From assembly GCF_004054105.1 (NCBI RefSeq), contig NZ_SBLC01000012.1, positions 1 through 64,000 of the forward strand: a stretch of DNA of 64,000 bases, read 5' to 3'. A program made the translations under genes and the position numbers. Position 1 is the stretch's first letter; each line of letters opens with the position of its first letter. Below, in pieces: positions 1 through 8,969 of this stretch. Below the pieces are notes generated by a model. It had not been told where the DNA came from. It did not search any database and was given only the letters and a program-made list of their open reading frames with translations. This DNA is from Falsigemmobacter intermedius (GTDB taxonomy: Bacteria; Pseudomonadota; Alphaproteobacteria; Rhodobacterales; Rhodobacteraceae).

Positions 1-119
1 TAATGGATTGTGACGATCCCACCTTGGCACAAAGATGCCGTCGGGGGGCGGTTACAACATCAGCGCCTCATTACCCCTCCGCCGATCCGCAATCAGGCTG
101 CTCCAACGGCGCCTGCGGC

Positions 120-326
120 TCACCAGTGTGGCGGGCGCTGGTCGGCCAGGGGGATGGAGTTCGAGCCATCCGCCTCGCGTTCGGCCTCGCGCTCCATCAG
201 CATGCCGACGCGGCGCAGCAGGACGTCGATTTCGCGGCTTTGGCGGGCGACAACGTCAGAAAGGTCGTCCACCGCGCGGTTGAGGTGGGCGACCAGGACT
301 TCAAGGGCTTCGATACGATCTGTCAT
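120..326 (-). CDS. slyX: SlyX family protein
   Basis: A 68-residue protein made of a heptad-rich coiled coil followed by a short polar tail ending in RPPHW. The size, the coiled coil beginning MTDRIEALE and the C-terminal PPH(Y/W) signature match SlyX, a small protein of unknown biochemical role first noticed beside slyD in E. coli. It starts 20 nt after the stop of the oxidoreductase gene upstream, so it is probably the last gene of a tesA-like/oxidoreductase/slyX transcript. Positions 1-119 downstream hold no gene I can support. Confidence 0.85.
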   Translation of the reverse strand: MTDRIEALEVLVAHLNRAVDDLSDVVARQSREIDVLLRRVGMLMEREAEREADGSNSIPLADQRPPHW

Positions 327-346
327 GGCGCGCTTTTAGCAGGCTC

Positions 347-1363
347 TCAGCTGATCCGCACCAGCTGTTTGCCGGTGTTCTTCCCCTGCAAAAGTCCGGC
401 GAAGGCCTCAGGCGCGGCCTCAAGCCCATTGGCCACGGTCTCATGCCAGAGGATTTTTCCGGCCTCGACCAGGGGCAGCACTTCGTCAAAGAAGGCCCCG
501 CGGTGGGCGGCGTGATCGGAGACGATGAAGCCTTCCACACGCAGGCGTTTCTGAATGATCGGCATCCAGATATGGCTGGCCGGGGGGGCGGAGGCAGGGT
601 CGTTATACCAGGCAATCGCCCCGCAGAGCGCGATGCGGCCGAAGGTATTCATGCGCGGCAGAACCGCCTGCAGCGTGGTGCCGCCGACATTCTCAAAATA
701 AATATCAACGCCGTGGGGGGCGGCCTCTGCGATTTCTTTCGACAGCTCTCTGGCCTCTTTGCCGCGGTGATCGAGACAAAGATCGCAGCCAAACTCCGCC
801 ACGGCCTGCGCGCATTTGTCAGCGCCCCCGGCGACGCCGATCACGCGCAGACCCTTTTCACGCGCAAGCTGCGCGGCAAGGCTGCCCACGGCCCCGGCTG
901 CCGAGGAGACCAGGATGGTTTCACCGGCCTTTGCCTCCGCAATGCGGTTCAGCCCGGTCCAGGCGGTCATCCCCGGCATGCCCAGAACCGAGAGCCAGGC
1001 CTGCGGCGGCACACGGCTGCCACGGGGCAGCTTTTGTGCACCGGCGGCTTTCAGCACGGCATATTCGGCCCAGGGGCCATGGGCCAGCACCAGATCTCCG
1101 GCCTCAAAGCCCGGATCATGGCTTTCCATCACCTCGGCGATCACGCCCCCGTCGAGGGGGGCATTGAGGCGGAAGGGCTCGACATAGCTTTTGGCGTCAT
1201 TCATCCGACCGCGCATATAGGGATCAAGGGAGAGCCAGCGGATCTGCACGAGGATCTCGCCCTGCACGGGCCGGGGCAGGTCACGCTCGGCCATGTGGTA
1301 GACCTCCGGCCCGGGCAGTCCGGTCGGGCGGGCGACAAGATGAAGCTCACGGCTGCGGGTCAT
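347..1363 (-). CDS. NADP-dependent zinc-free medium-chain dehydrogenase/reductase
   Basis: A 338-residue protein of the MDR superfamily, closest in style to the CurA/YncB/leukotriene B4 12-hydroxydehydrogenase-like enoyl reductases. Visible marks are the N-terminal SLDPYMRGRM segment (about residues 45-54), the Rossmann nucleotide loop AAGAVGS (155-161) and YFENVGG (about 222-228). No catalytic zinc ligand set is seen. The likely reaction is NADPH-dependent reduction of an activated double bond; the physiological substrate cannot be read from sequence. It follows the esterase gene by 11 nt and precedes slyX by 20 nt, indicating one transcript. Confidence 0.85.
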   Translation of the reverse strand: MTRSRELHLVARPTGLPGPEVYHMAERDLPRPVQGEILVQIRWLSLDPYMRGRMNDAKSYVEPFRLNAPLDGGVIAEVMESHDPGFEAGDLVLAHGPWAEYAVLKAAGAQKLPRGSRVPPQAWLSVLGMPGMTAWTGLNRIAEAKAGETILVSSAAGAVGSLAAQLAREKGLRVIGVAGGADKCAQAVAEFGCDLCLDHRGKEARELSKEIAEAAPHGVDIYFENVGGTTLQAVLPRMNTFGRIALCGAIAWYNDPASAPPASHIWMPIIQKRLRVEGFIVSDHAAHRGAFFDEVLPLVEAGKILWHETVANGLEAAPEAFAGLLQGKNTGKQLVRIS

Positions 1364-1374
1364 GGTCGCTTTCC

Positions 1375-2076
1375 TTATTTCGTTTCACGGCGCATGCGGG
1401 CCTGGTCCAGCAGCTCTGCCACCTTTGGCCCCATGGCCTCAACAATCTTTGTCACCCCCTCGCGGTTGGGGTGGATGCCATCGCCCTGCATAAAGTCACG
1501 CATGACAGAGAGATTGGTCTCGCCGCGCACCAGCGGCTTGAGGAAACTTTCGCCTAAGAGAACACCATGCTTTTCGGCCAGTTCCGGATACAGGCGGTCA
1601 AACTCTTCGCGGTACTGCGGGCCGTAGTTTCCCGGCGCTTCCATGGCGACCAGCAGGACGGGGACGTCTTTTGCCGCAGCGCCGGAGAGAATCGCGTCCA
1701 GGTTGCGGCGGGTCAGCGCGGGGTCCAGCCCCCGCAGCAGATCATTGCCGCCAAGGGTGACGATCATCGCATCGGCCCCCTCAGAAAGGGTCCATTCCAG
1801 CCTGGACAGGCCACCCTGCGAGGTATCTCCGGACACACCTGCGTTAACAAGCTGAACATCGTAACCTTTTTGGCGCAGCCAGGCTTCCAGTTGCGGCACA
1901 AAGCCGTCACCTTCAGCCAGACCATACCCCTGGGTCAGGCTGTCGCCGAGCGCGATGAGCTTTTGCGGCTGCGCCTGAGCAGGGGCGGCCAGCAAAAGGA
2001 AGGCCGTAAGGGCAGAGACAACCGGAACGCAAAGGGCTGATCGGGCAATGACAGAGCAGGCAGAAACGAAGACCAC
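1375..2076 (-). CDS. tesA: periplasmic GDSL arylesterase / acyl-CoA thioesterase I-like (TesA)
   Basis: A 233-residue secreted SGNH hydrolase. After a signal peptide ending near AAPAQAQ come block I LGDSLTQGYG with the nucleophilic Ser about residue 46, block II NAGVSGDT, block III GGNDLL and the C-terminal DGIHPN with catalytic Asp and His. I place the start at GTG 2074-2076 because GAGGGA lies 7-8 nt upstream and the next residues complete the signal peptide; no later start leaves a full signal sequence. That start lies inside the divergent ybbA gene, so the two 5' ends overlap by about 29 nt. The tesA/ybbA/ybbP neighbourhood matches E. coli. Confidence 0.85.
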   Translation of the reverse strand: MVFVSACSVIARSALCVPVVSALTAFLLLAAPAQAQPQKLIALGDSLTQGYGLAEGDGFVPQLEAWLRQKGYDVQLVNAGVSGDTSQGGLSRLEWTLSEGADAMIVTLGGNDLLRGLDPALTRRNLDAILSGAAAKDVPVLLVAMEAPGNYGPQYREEFDRLYPELAEKHGVLLGESFLKPLVRGETNLSVMRDFMQGDGIHPNREGVTKIVEAMGPKVAELLDQARMRRETK

Positions 2077-2776
2077 GGTGCTTTCCCTCAGTGATGTGCA
2101 ACTGGAGCTGGCAGGCAATGCCGGTCCGGTGACGATCCTACGCGGGATTTCTCTCAATGTAGAGGCCGGAGAGACCATCGGGCTGATCGGCCCCTCCGGC
2201 TCCGGCAAATCTTCGCTTCTGATGCTGATGGGCGGGCTGGAGCGGGCCACGGGGGGGGATATGATCGCCCTGGGGCAAAATCTCGGTGCGATGTCCGAAG
2301 ATGCCCTCGCGCGCTTCCGGCGTGATAATATGGGGGTGGTCTTTCAGAGCTTCCATCTGCTGCCGACGATGACCGCGCTGGAGAATGTGGCCGTGCCGCT
2401 GGAGCTTGCGGGGGCGAAGGATGCCTTTGCGCGCGCCCGCGAAGAACTGGTGTCGGTCGGGCTCGGGGCGCGCGTTGATCATTATCCCGCGCAGATGTCG
2501 GGCGGAGAGCAGCAGCGCGTGGCGCTTGCCCGCGCCTCGGTGACGCGCCCGCGCATTCTGCTCGCGGATGAGCCGACCGGGAACCTCGACGGGGTGAACG
2601 GGCAGGCGATCATGGATCTGCTCTTCGGTCTGCGGGATCGTCATGGTGCGACCCTGGTGCTTGTTACCCATGCGCCGGAACTGGCCGCGCGCTGCGACCG
2701 GGTGATCCGTCTGGTCGACGGCCGGATTGATGCGGAGGCAGGCGCTGCCGGCCGCCCGGCGGAGGGTGCGGCATGA
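2048..2776 (+). CDS. ybbA: ABC transporter ATP-binding protein, YbbA/LolD type
   Basis: A 242-residue ATPase of the MacB/LolD class. Walker A GPSGSGKS is at about 48-55, the signature MSGGEQQRVALARA about 154-167, and Walker B ILLADEPTG follows directly. It overlaps the permease gene downstream by 4 nt (ATGA), so the two are translated together and should form a type VII, mechanotransmission-type ABC complex. In E. coli the orthologous ybbA-ybbP pair also sits divergent to tesA. The substrate is unknown. A GTG at 2078 is a second possible start that would remove most of the overlap with the esterase gene. Confidence 0.9.
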   Translation: MTEQAETKTTVLSLSDVQLELAGNAGPVTILRGISLNVEAGETIGLIGPSGSGKSSLLMLMGGLERATGGDMIALGQNLGAMSEDALARFRRDNMGVVFQSFHLLPTMTALENVAVPLELAGAKDAFARAREELVSVGLGARVDHYPAQMSGGEQQRVALARASVTRPRILLADEPTGNLDGVNGQAIMDLLFGLRDRHGATLVLVTHAPELAARCDRVIRLVDGRIDAEAGAAGRPAEGAA

Positions 2777-5316
2777 AGGGCAGCACGGCACTGGCCCTGA
2801 GGCTTGCCCTGCGCGAGATGCGCGGCGGGCTGCGGGGCTTTCGGGTCTTTCTCATCTGCCTCGTGCTCGGAGTGGCGGCGATCTCGGCGGTGGGCATGCT
2901 GCGGCAGGCGATTTCAGCCGGGCTGGACCGCGAGGGCGCGGTCATGCTCGGCGGGGATGCGCGGCTGAAATATACCTACCGCTATGCGACGGAAGCTGAG
3001 CGCGCCTTTATGGAGCGGGTGGCCCAGCCGGGCGGGGTGAGCGAAATCCTTGATTTCCGCTCTATGGCGGTGCGCGGTGAGGGGGAGACGGCGGAACATG
3101 CGCTGACCCAGGTGAAAGGCGTCGACGGGGCCTGGCCGCTGCTGGGCGCGGCGGAGTTTGAGCCTGCGATGCCTGTGGCTGAGGTCTTCGCCCCCAGGGA
3201 CGGTCTGCCGGGGGCCGCGATGGACCGGGTGCTGGCCGATCGGCTTGGCCTCATCGTGGGCGAGACGTTTCGGCTGGGGGTTCAGAGTTTTCATCTGAGC
3301 GCGATTCTGGTGAGCGAGCCGGATAATGTCACCGGCGGATTTGGCTTTGGCCCGCGCACGCTGGTGAAAAGCGCCGATCTGGCTGAGGCCGGACTTCTGG
3401 GCCCGGGCACGCTTTTTGAGACCGAATACCGCCTGCGTCTGCCCGCAGAGGCGGATCTGAACGCCGTGAAGGCCGAAGCGGAGGCGGCATTCCCTGAAAG
3501 CGGCCTGCGCTGGCAGGACCGTCGCCGCGCCGCGCCCGGGATTGAGCGCTTTGTGGAGCGTATGGCCTCTTTCCTGGTGCTTGTGGGGCTGGCAGGTCTG
3601 GCCGTCGGGGGCGTTGGCATCTCTTCTGCGGTGCGCGCCTGGGCGGAGAGCAAGACCGCCACCATCGCCACGCTGAAGACCCTTGGCGCGGGCCAGGGGC
3701 TGATCTTTCGCATGGGGCTTTTGCAGATCGGTCTGCTGACGCTGCTCGGCATCGCGCTGGGCCTTGTGCTGGGCACGGTGCTGCCTTTGCTGGCGGCCCC
3801 GCTTCTCAGCCGTCTGCTGCCGGTGCCTGCGGTTTTTGAAATCTCCGGTCCGGCCCTGGCGGAGGCTGCCTTTTACGGCGCGCTGACGGCGCTGATCTTC
3901 ACGCTCTGGCCGCTGGCGCGGATGGCGCGGATCCGGGCGGCCTCGCTTTACCGCGACGGTCTGGGGCGCGGTGCCGGGCCGGGGATGGCGGCGGCTTTGA
4001 TGGTGGCGCTTTTGTCGCTGGTGCTGCTGGGCGGTGCGGTCCTTTTCTCGGGGATGCCTGCGATCACACTGGCGGCAGGAGGCGGGATCGCGCTCTCGCT
4101 TGGCGTTTTGTTGCTGGTGGCGGCGGCTTTGCGGCGGCTTGCGGGCTGGCTCGCCCGGCGGCCATTGCTGCGCGGTCGCGTGGCTTTGCGCATGGCGCTG
4201 TCTTCGATGGGGGGGCCGGGCGGTGAGTTGCGGGCCGTGGTGCTGGCGCTCGGGCTGGGGCTGACGGTGCTTTCTGCCGTAGGGCAGATCGATGCCAACC
4301 TGCGCCGTGCCATCGGCGATGAACTGCCCGAGCGGGCGCCGTCGTATTTCTTCGTCGATATTCAGAACGATCAGATCGGCGCGTTTCTGGCGCATCTGGA
4401 GGCGGATGCGGCGGTGCGCGATGTTGAGACTGCGCCGATGCTGCGCGGGGTGCTCAGTAAGATCAACGGCCGCCCGGCGAAAGAGGTGGCGGGCGAGCAT
4501 TGGGTGGCGCGGGGCGACCGCGGTCTGACCTATGCCGATGCTTTGCCCGAGGGCACCCGCATTACCGCCGGGCGCTGGTGGGAGGCGGGGCATTCCGGCC
4601 CGCCTGAGGTCAGCTTTGCGCAGAAGGAGGCTGATGAGATCGGGCTGAAGCTTGGCGATAAAGTCACAGTGACTGTTCTGGGCCGCGGGATTGAGGCGGA
4701 GATCACCTCCTTTCGGGAGGTGGATTTCCGCACCGGGGGGATTGGCTTTGTGATGATGCTGAGCCCCGATGCTCTCGCGGGGGCGCCCCATACCCATATC
4801 GCCACAGTGTATTCGACGCCCGAAGAGGAGGGCCGGGTGCTGCGCGAGATCGCGCAGAAATGGCCCAATATCACTGCCATCCCGATCCGCGATGCGGTGG
4901 CCACGGCCTCAGAGGCGCTCTCAGCCCTGGCGACCGCGACCTCGGCTGCGGCGCTGGCAACGCTGCTGACCGGCTTTGTGGTGCTGGTGGGGGCCTCGGC
5001 GGCCGGAGAGCGGGCGCGGGTCTATGAGGCGGCGGTGCTGAAGGTGCTCGGCGCGTCGCGGGCCTCGGTGCTGGCGGGCTTTGCACTGCGCTCAGCGCTG
5101 GCGGGGGCTGCGGCTGCGGCGGTGGCGGTGCTGGCAGGCTCCGTCGCGTCCTGGGCGGTGATGCGCTTTGTGATGGAGCTGCCCTGGCGCTTTGCGGCGC
5201 TTCCTGCCGCGCTGATCATCAGCGGCGGTGTTCTGGTGGTGCTGATCGCGGGGGCGGTTTTCCTGTGGCGCCCGCTGGCGGCGCGTCCGGCCTCGGTTTT
5301 GCGGGCGCGGGACTGA
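2773..5316 (+). CDS. ybbP: FtsX-like ABC permease, YbbP type
   Basis: An 847-residue inner-membrane protein with the duplicated FtsX/MacB-like architecture of YbbP: an N-terminal helix (about 18-38), a periplasmic domain, a block of membrane helices around residues 260-460, a second periplasmic domain with the LSKINGRPAKEVAGEHW region, and three further helices near the C terminus. It overlaps ybbA by 4 nt and is its partner. Family members are thought to move lipids or act on envelope-associated molecules rather than import solutes; the real substrate is unresolved. Strongly GC-rich codon use means a long antisense frame is open across it, which I regard as a shadow. Confidence 0.88.
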   Translation: MKGSTALALRLALREMRGGLRGFRVFLICLVLGVAAISAVGMLRQAISAGLDREGAVMLGGDARLKYTYRYATEAERAFMERVAQPGGVSEILDFRSMAVRGEGETAEHALTQVKGVDGAWPLLGAAEFEPAMPVAEVFAPRDGLPGAAMDRVLADRLGLIVGETFRLGVQSFHLSAILVSEPDNVTGGFGFGPRTLVKSADLAEAGLLGPGTLFETEYRLRLPAEADLNAVKAEAEAAFPESGLRWQDRRRAAPGIERFVERMASFLVLVGLAGLAVGGVGISSAVRAWAESKTATIATLKTLGAGQGLIFRMGLLQIGLLTLLGIALGLVLGTVLPLLAAPLLSRLLPVPAVFEISGPALAEAAFYGALTALIFTLWPLARMARIRAASLYRDGLGRGAGPGMAAALMVALLSLVLLGGAVLFSGMPAITLAAGGGIALSLGVLLLVAAALRRLAGWLARRPLLRGRVALRMALSSMGGPGGELRAVVLALGLGLTVLSAVGQIDANLRRAIGDELPERAPSYFFVDIQNDQIGAFLAHLEADAAVRDVETAPMLRGVLSKINGRPAKEVAGEHWVARGDRGLTYADALPEGTRITAGRWWEAGHSGPPEVSFAQKEADEIGLKLGDKVTVTVLGRGIEAEITSFREVDFRTGGIGFVMMLSPDALAGAPHTHIATVYSTPEEEGRVLREIAQKWPNITAIPIRDAVATASEALSALATATSAAALATLLTGFVVLVGASAAGERARVYEAAVLKVLGASRASVLAGFALRSALAGAAAAAVAVLAGSVASWAVMRFVMELPWRFAALPAALIISGGVLVVLIAGAVFLWRPLAARPASVLRARD

Positions 5317-5345
5317 AAAAGGGGCCTCAGGCTTTAGCGGAGAGG

Positions 5346-5413
5346 CCGGGGAGGGCGCTGCCCTCCCCGGACCCCACCCGGAGTATTTGGAAAAAGCCAA
5401 ACTCCGGGTGGGG
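5346..5413. terminator. paired hairpins between convergent ybbP and purC
   Basis: Two perfect inverted repeats in the convergent gap. The first has an 11-bp stem (5346-5356 with 5360-5370) and a 3-nt loop. The second has a 13-bp stem (5372-5384 with 5401-5413) enclosing a 16-nt loop. The second contains a 21-bp element also present at 22394-22414. They could end transcription from both sides, although neither has a classical U tract. Confidence 0.6.
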
Positions 5414-5419
5414 AGAAGG

Positions 5420-6379
5420 TCAGCGGGTGAACCAGGGCGCGAGGTTTTTGCGCAGGCGCTCCAGAACGGAAGCTTCCGAGGTGTCGGGGATGAATTTCTG
5501 ACCGGTGATCATCTCATAGGCCTCGATATAGGTGGCAGAGGTCTGAGCGATCATCTCGCCAGGGATCTCGGGGATCTCGTCTTTGTAGGGATCAACGCGG
5601 GCCGCCACCCAGGCGCGGATGACGTCTTTGTCAAAGCTCGGCGGGCGGGTGCCGGCCTCAAAGGCGGCCTCATAGCCTTCGGCCTTCCAGTAGCGGCTGG
5701 AATCGGGGGTGTGGATTTCATCGGCAATGCGCAGCACGCCGTCCTGGTCGAGGCCGAATTCATATTTGGTGTCGCAGAGAATCAGGCCCTTTTCGGCTGC
5801 CTCATTCTGGCCGCGTTCAAAGAGCGCGAGGGCGACCTCTGAGACCTGATCCCAGAGTGCTTTGGGCAGCAGGCCCGTGTCGATGATTTCTTTGGCAGTC
5901 AGCGGTTCATCATGGCCGCCGTCAAATTCTTTCGAGGTGGGGGTGATGATGGCCTGAGGGAGCTTCTGGTTGTCGCGCAGACCCTCGGGCAGGGTGTGGC
6001 CATACATCTCGCGCACGCCCTGTTTATACATGGTCAGCACCGAAGTGCCGGTGGTGCCTGCGAGATAGCCGCGCACGACCACTTCGACGGGAAGAATTTT
6101 CAGGTGGCGCCCGATCACCGCATTGGGATCGGGATAGGAGAGCACGTGATTGGGGCAGATGTCTTCGGTGCGGTCAAACCAGTAGCGCGCCACGCCGGTC
6201 AGCACCTGGCCTTTCCAGGGAATGCAGGCGAGGATGCGGTCGAAGGCCGAGATGCGGTCCGAGGAGATCAGGATGCGGCGCGCGCCCTCTCCCTCATCGG
6301 GGAGGTCGTAGCAATCGCGCACCTTGCCGCGATAGAGGTTCGGCAGTTCCGGGATGATGGCGTCGGGAAGGGTGCGCAT
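5420..6379 (-). CDS. purC: phosphoribosylaminoimidazole-succinocarboxamide synthase
   Basis: A 319-residue SAICAR synthase that ligates aspartate to CAIR in purine biosynthesis. The N-terminal [11 protein letters not shown] motif, [12 protein letters not shown], the [13 protein letters not shown] block and DTKYEFGLD are all typical, and the length fits the longer PurC form common in alphaproteobacteria and yeast ADE1. The start ATG at 6379 is chosen because the protein then begins [20 protein letters not shown]; an upstream in-frame extension is basic and non-conserved looking. It stands alone between the ybbP terminators and a DUF1178 gene that is read in the same direction. Confidence 0.95.
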   Translation of the reverse strand: MRTLPDAIIPELPNLYRGKVRDCYDLPDEGEGARRILISSDRISAFDRILACIPWKGQVLTGVARYWFDRTEDICPNHVLSYPDPNAVIGRHLKILPVEVVVRGYLAGTTGTSVLTMYKQGVREMYGHTLPEGLRDNQKLPQAIITPTSKEFDGGHDEPLTAKEIIDTGLLPKALWDQVSEVALALFERGQNEAAEKGLILCDTKYEFGLDQDGVLRIADEIHTPDSSRYWKAEGYEAAFEAGTRPPSFDKDVIRAWVAARVDPYKDEIPEIPGEMIAQTSATYIEAYEMITGQKFIPDTSEASVLERLRKNLAPWFTR

Positions 6380-6467
6380 GATGCCTCGCTTGGATCTTGA
6401 GCGGCGTCGGGGGTGACTGCGCGCGCTATCCGCCCTTTCGGGGGGCAAAGTCAAGCGAAGGGGGGCC

Positions 6468-6887
6468 TCAGTTGGCCTTTGAGGCCGGTTTGAAGGGTAA
6501 AGGCAGCACCGGCAGGCCGTCTTCGATCATGGCGCGGGCTTCTTCGGGCTTTGCTTCGCCCCAGATGGCGCGTTCCGGGGCGCGGCCTTCATGGATGTCG
6601 CGGGCCTCTTTGGCGAAGGAGACGCCGACATATTCTGAGTTCTGCTCTACGTGACGGCGCAGTTCGGCCAGGGCGGCCTCGCGCTCATTGCGGGGCTGGC
6701 GGAGAGGGGCGGGGGCTTTGGTGGTCTTACCGACCGCCGGGGCCATCAGCATTTTCGCCACCTTTGCAGAGCCGCAGTCGGGGCAGGTCAGCTGCGCGGC
6801 GGACTGCAGACGTTCAAAGGCTGTGGCAGAGCCAAACCAGCTGTCGAATTCATGGCCCTGATCGCATTTCAGATCATAGCGGATCAT
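6468..6887 (-). CDS. DUF1178 family protein
   Basis: A 139-residue cytoplasmic protein. The opening [18 protein letters not shown] and the pair of Cys at residues 35 and 38 in TCPDCGS are diagnostic for DUF1178, a family widespread in alphaproteobacteria. Together with C8 they resemble a small zinc ribbon like the FmdB-type regulatory zinc finger. The C-terminal half is variable and charged. No function is established for the family. It is transcribed toward purC with an 88-nt gap. Confidence 0.85.
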   Translation of the reverse strand: MIRYDLKCDQGHEFDSWFGSATAFERLQSAAQLTCPDCGSAKVAKMLMAPAVGKTTKAPAPLRQPRNEREAALAELRRHVEQNSEYVGVSFAKEARDIHEGRAPERAIWGEAKPEEARAMIEDGLPVLPLPFKPASKAN

Positions 6888-7050
6888 TTCATCTTCCCGT
6901 CACGTTCCTGCGGCAGACTTAACCTCTGGCGCTGTGGATACAAGGGGGGGGGGGCGCTCTGGCAGATCGGCTGAACCCCTTGGCGGGTGGTAAAATTTCC
7001 ATGGCCTCTGGCTGAGGGCCTGCGGGGTCCTATATGAGGGGCTGAGGTTG

Positions 7051-7827
7051 ATGAAAGGGGCGCTGATGTCGATGGGTGAGGCGGATCCGGGCCGCAGGGT
7101 TCTGGAAATTGCGGGTGCAGATCGTGAGAGCTTTCTGCAGGGGCTGATCACCCAGGATGTCCGGCGTCTGGGCGAGGGGGCGCTTTATGCCGCGCTGCTG
7201 ACGCCGCAGGGAAAGTATCTGGCGGATTTTTTCCTGGTGGCCGCGCCCGGGCGTGGGGTGATTTTGCTTGATGCCGCAGAGGCGCAGGCCGGCGATCTTC
7301 TGCGCCGCCTGTCGATGTACCGGCTGCGGGCGGATGTGCAGATCACGGAAAGCGCTTTGAAGGTCAGCCGTGGGCTCGGTCCGGCCCCTGCCGGGGCGGT
7401 GGCCGATCCGCGGCATCCGGACCTGGGCTGGCGGCTTTATTCGGACACCGAGGGGGCTGCGCCCTCGATCGACTGGGATGCGCTGCGCGTGGCCCATGTC
7501 ATCCCGGAGGCCGGGATCGAGCTGATCCCGAATGAGACCTATATTCTCGAGGCCGGTTTTGAGCGTCTGGCAGGCGTGGATTTTCGCAAAGGCTGCTATG
7601 TCGGGCAGGAAGTGACCGCCCGGATGAAGCATAAAACCGAGCTGCGTAAAGGCTTTGTCCAGGTCGCTGTTGAGGGCGAGGCCGGCCCCGGCACGCCGAT
7701 CCTGCAGGGCGACAAAGAGGTGGGAACGCTGTTCACCCGTGCGGGGGACCGCGCCATTGCCTGGCTGCGCTTTGACCGTGCCGAGGGAGAGATGCAGGCG
7801 GGCTTGGCAAAGGTGCGGCGGGTCTGA
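7051..7827 (+). CDS. ygfZ: folate-binding YgfZ/GcvT-like Fe-S cluster protein
   Basis: A 258-residue GcvT-fold protein. The near-invariant KGCYVGQE motif with its functional Cys is at about residues 180-187, inside the FRKGCYVGQEVTARMKHK block. YgfZ uses tetrahydrofolate to help repair or assemble certain Fe-S enzymes such as MiaB. I take ATG 7051 as the start; a TTG sits immediately before it. The gene stands alone between the divergent DUF1178 gene and the convergent nagA. Confidence 0.9.
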   Translation: MKGALMSMGEADPGRRVLEIAGADRESFLQGLITQDVRRLGEGALYAALLTPQGKYLADFFLVAAPGRGVILLDAAEAQAGDLLRRLSMYRLRADVQITESALKVSRGLGPAPAGAVADPRHPDLGWRLYSDTEGAAPSIDWDALRVAHVIPEAGIELIPNETYILEAGFERLAGVDFRKGCYVGQEVTARMKHKTELRKGFVQVAVEGEAGPGTPILQGDKEVGTLFTRAGDRAIAWLRFDRAEGEMQAGLAKVRRV

Positions 7828-7847
7828 TCCCGCCGCAGGTCAGTTGC

Positions 7848-8969
7848 TCAGCTCAGGCGCCGGCCGCTTTTCCAAACGGCTGTCAGCCTGAACTCCTCTG
7901 TCAGGGTCAGGAGATCGGCGCGGCCACCGGCAGCGATGCGCCCGCAGCTGGCGCCGATGACATCCGCCGGAACCGAGGTGGCCATGGCGATGGCACGGGC
8001 GGGGTCAATCCCGGCGGTTCGGGTCAGGACCGCGACGCTCTCGGGCAGGGTGATATCAGCCCCCGCGAGGGTGCCGTCCTGAAGGGTCAGCCGCCCGTCG
8101 CGGCGCAGCACCTGACGACCGTTGAGGGTAAAGCCGTCATCGCCGGTGCCCGTTACGGCCATGGCATCAGAGACGAGGTAGATCCCGGCGCTCCTGGCCC
8201 GCAGCGCGATCTGCATCATCGGCAGCGAGATGTGGTGGCCGTCGGCGATCATCCCCGCGCAAAGGGATCCGGCCAGAACGGCGCCGGCAAGGCCCGGGGC
8301 GCGGCCCTGGGGCTGGCTCATGGCGTTAAAGAGATGGGTGGCGCAGCGCGCGCCTGCGCGGGTGGCGCTTTCGGCCTCTTCAAAGCTGCAGTCGCTGTGG
8401 CCGAGCGAGACGATCACCCCCCCGGCGGCCAGCCTTGTGATCTGGGCGTCGCTGACGGCGGCCGGGGCAAGGGTGACCATCAGCGCGGGCAGGGCCTGCG
8501 CCGCAGCGAGAAGGCGCTGCAGGTCTTTGTCGGTCATCGGGCGGATCAGTGCGGGATCATGCGCCCCCTTGCGGGCCGGATCGAGATGCGGCCCCTCAAG
8601 ATGGAGACCCAGAAAGCCGGGCAGATCGCGGCAGGCGATCCCGGCCGCAATCACACGGGCTGTCACTTCGGCGCTGTCGGTGATCAGAGTCGGCAGGATC
8701 GAGGTGGCGCCCAGCTTTGCATGGGTGTCCAGCAGACGCGCGATCTGTGCCGGATCCGTGGTCGGGCCCAGCATCTCGCCGCCGCCGCCATTGACCTGCA
8801 GATCCACCATCCCCGGTGTCACAAGACCCTCTGCGCGCAGCTGCGGCAGGGGGCCCGTGCGGTCTGAGAGCGCGGCGATATGACCATCCTCAATGTGAAG
8901 GACGAGATCTTCGTGAAAGCTCTCACCGTCAAAGAGGCGGGGCGCGATAAGGGCGAAGCGGTCCATCAC
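7848..8969 (-). CDS. nagA: N-acetylglucosamine-6-phosphate deacetylase
   Basis: A 373-residue amidohydrolase that converts GlcNAc-6-P to GlcN-6-P and acetate. Typical segments are TPGMVDLQVNG (51-61), HLEGPHLD (123-130) with the metal-ligand Glu, metal His at about 191 (LGHSD) and 212 (THLFNAM), IADGHH (241-246) and the catalytic Asp at about 268 in SDAM. It overlaps the kinase gene upstream by 4 nt, so the pair is co-translated: kinase makes GlcNAc-6-P and NagA deacetylates it. This fits recycling of cell-wall or chitin-derived amino sugars. Confidence 0.93.
   Translation of the reverse strand: MMDRFALIAPRLFDGESFHEDLVLHIEDGHIAALSDRTGPLPQLRAEGLVTPGMVDLQVNGGGGEMLGPTTDPAQIARLLDTHAKLGATSILPTLITDSAEVTARVIAAGIACRDLPGFLGLHLEGPHLDPARKGAHDPALIRPMTDKDLQRLLAAAQALPALMVTLAPAAVSDAQITRLAAGGVIVSLGHSDCSFEEAESATRAGARCATHLFNAMSQPQGRAPGLAGAVLAGSLCAGMIADGHHISLPMMQIALRARSAGIYLVSDAMAVTGTGDDGFTLNGRQVLRRDGRLTLQDGTLAGADITLPESVAVLTRTAGIDPARAIAMATSVPADVIGASCGRIAAGGRADLLTLTEEFRLTAVWKSGRRLS

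Noticed and set aside
2914-4797. A 627-residue open frame on the minus strand
   Set aside because: It lies wholly antisense to ybbP and has the His/Arg/Gln-rich composition produced by reading a GC-rich gene backwards.
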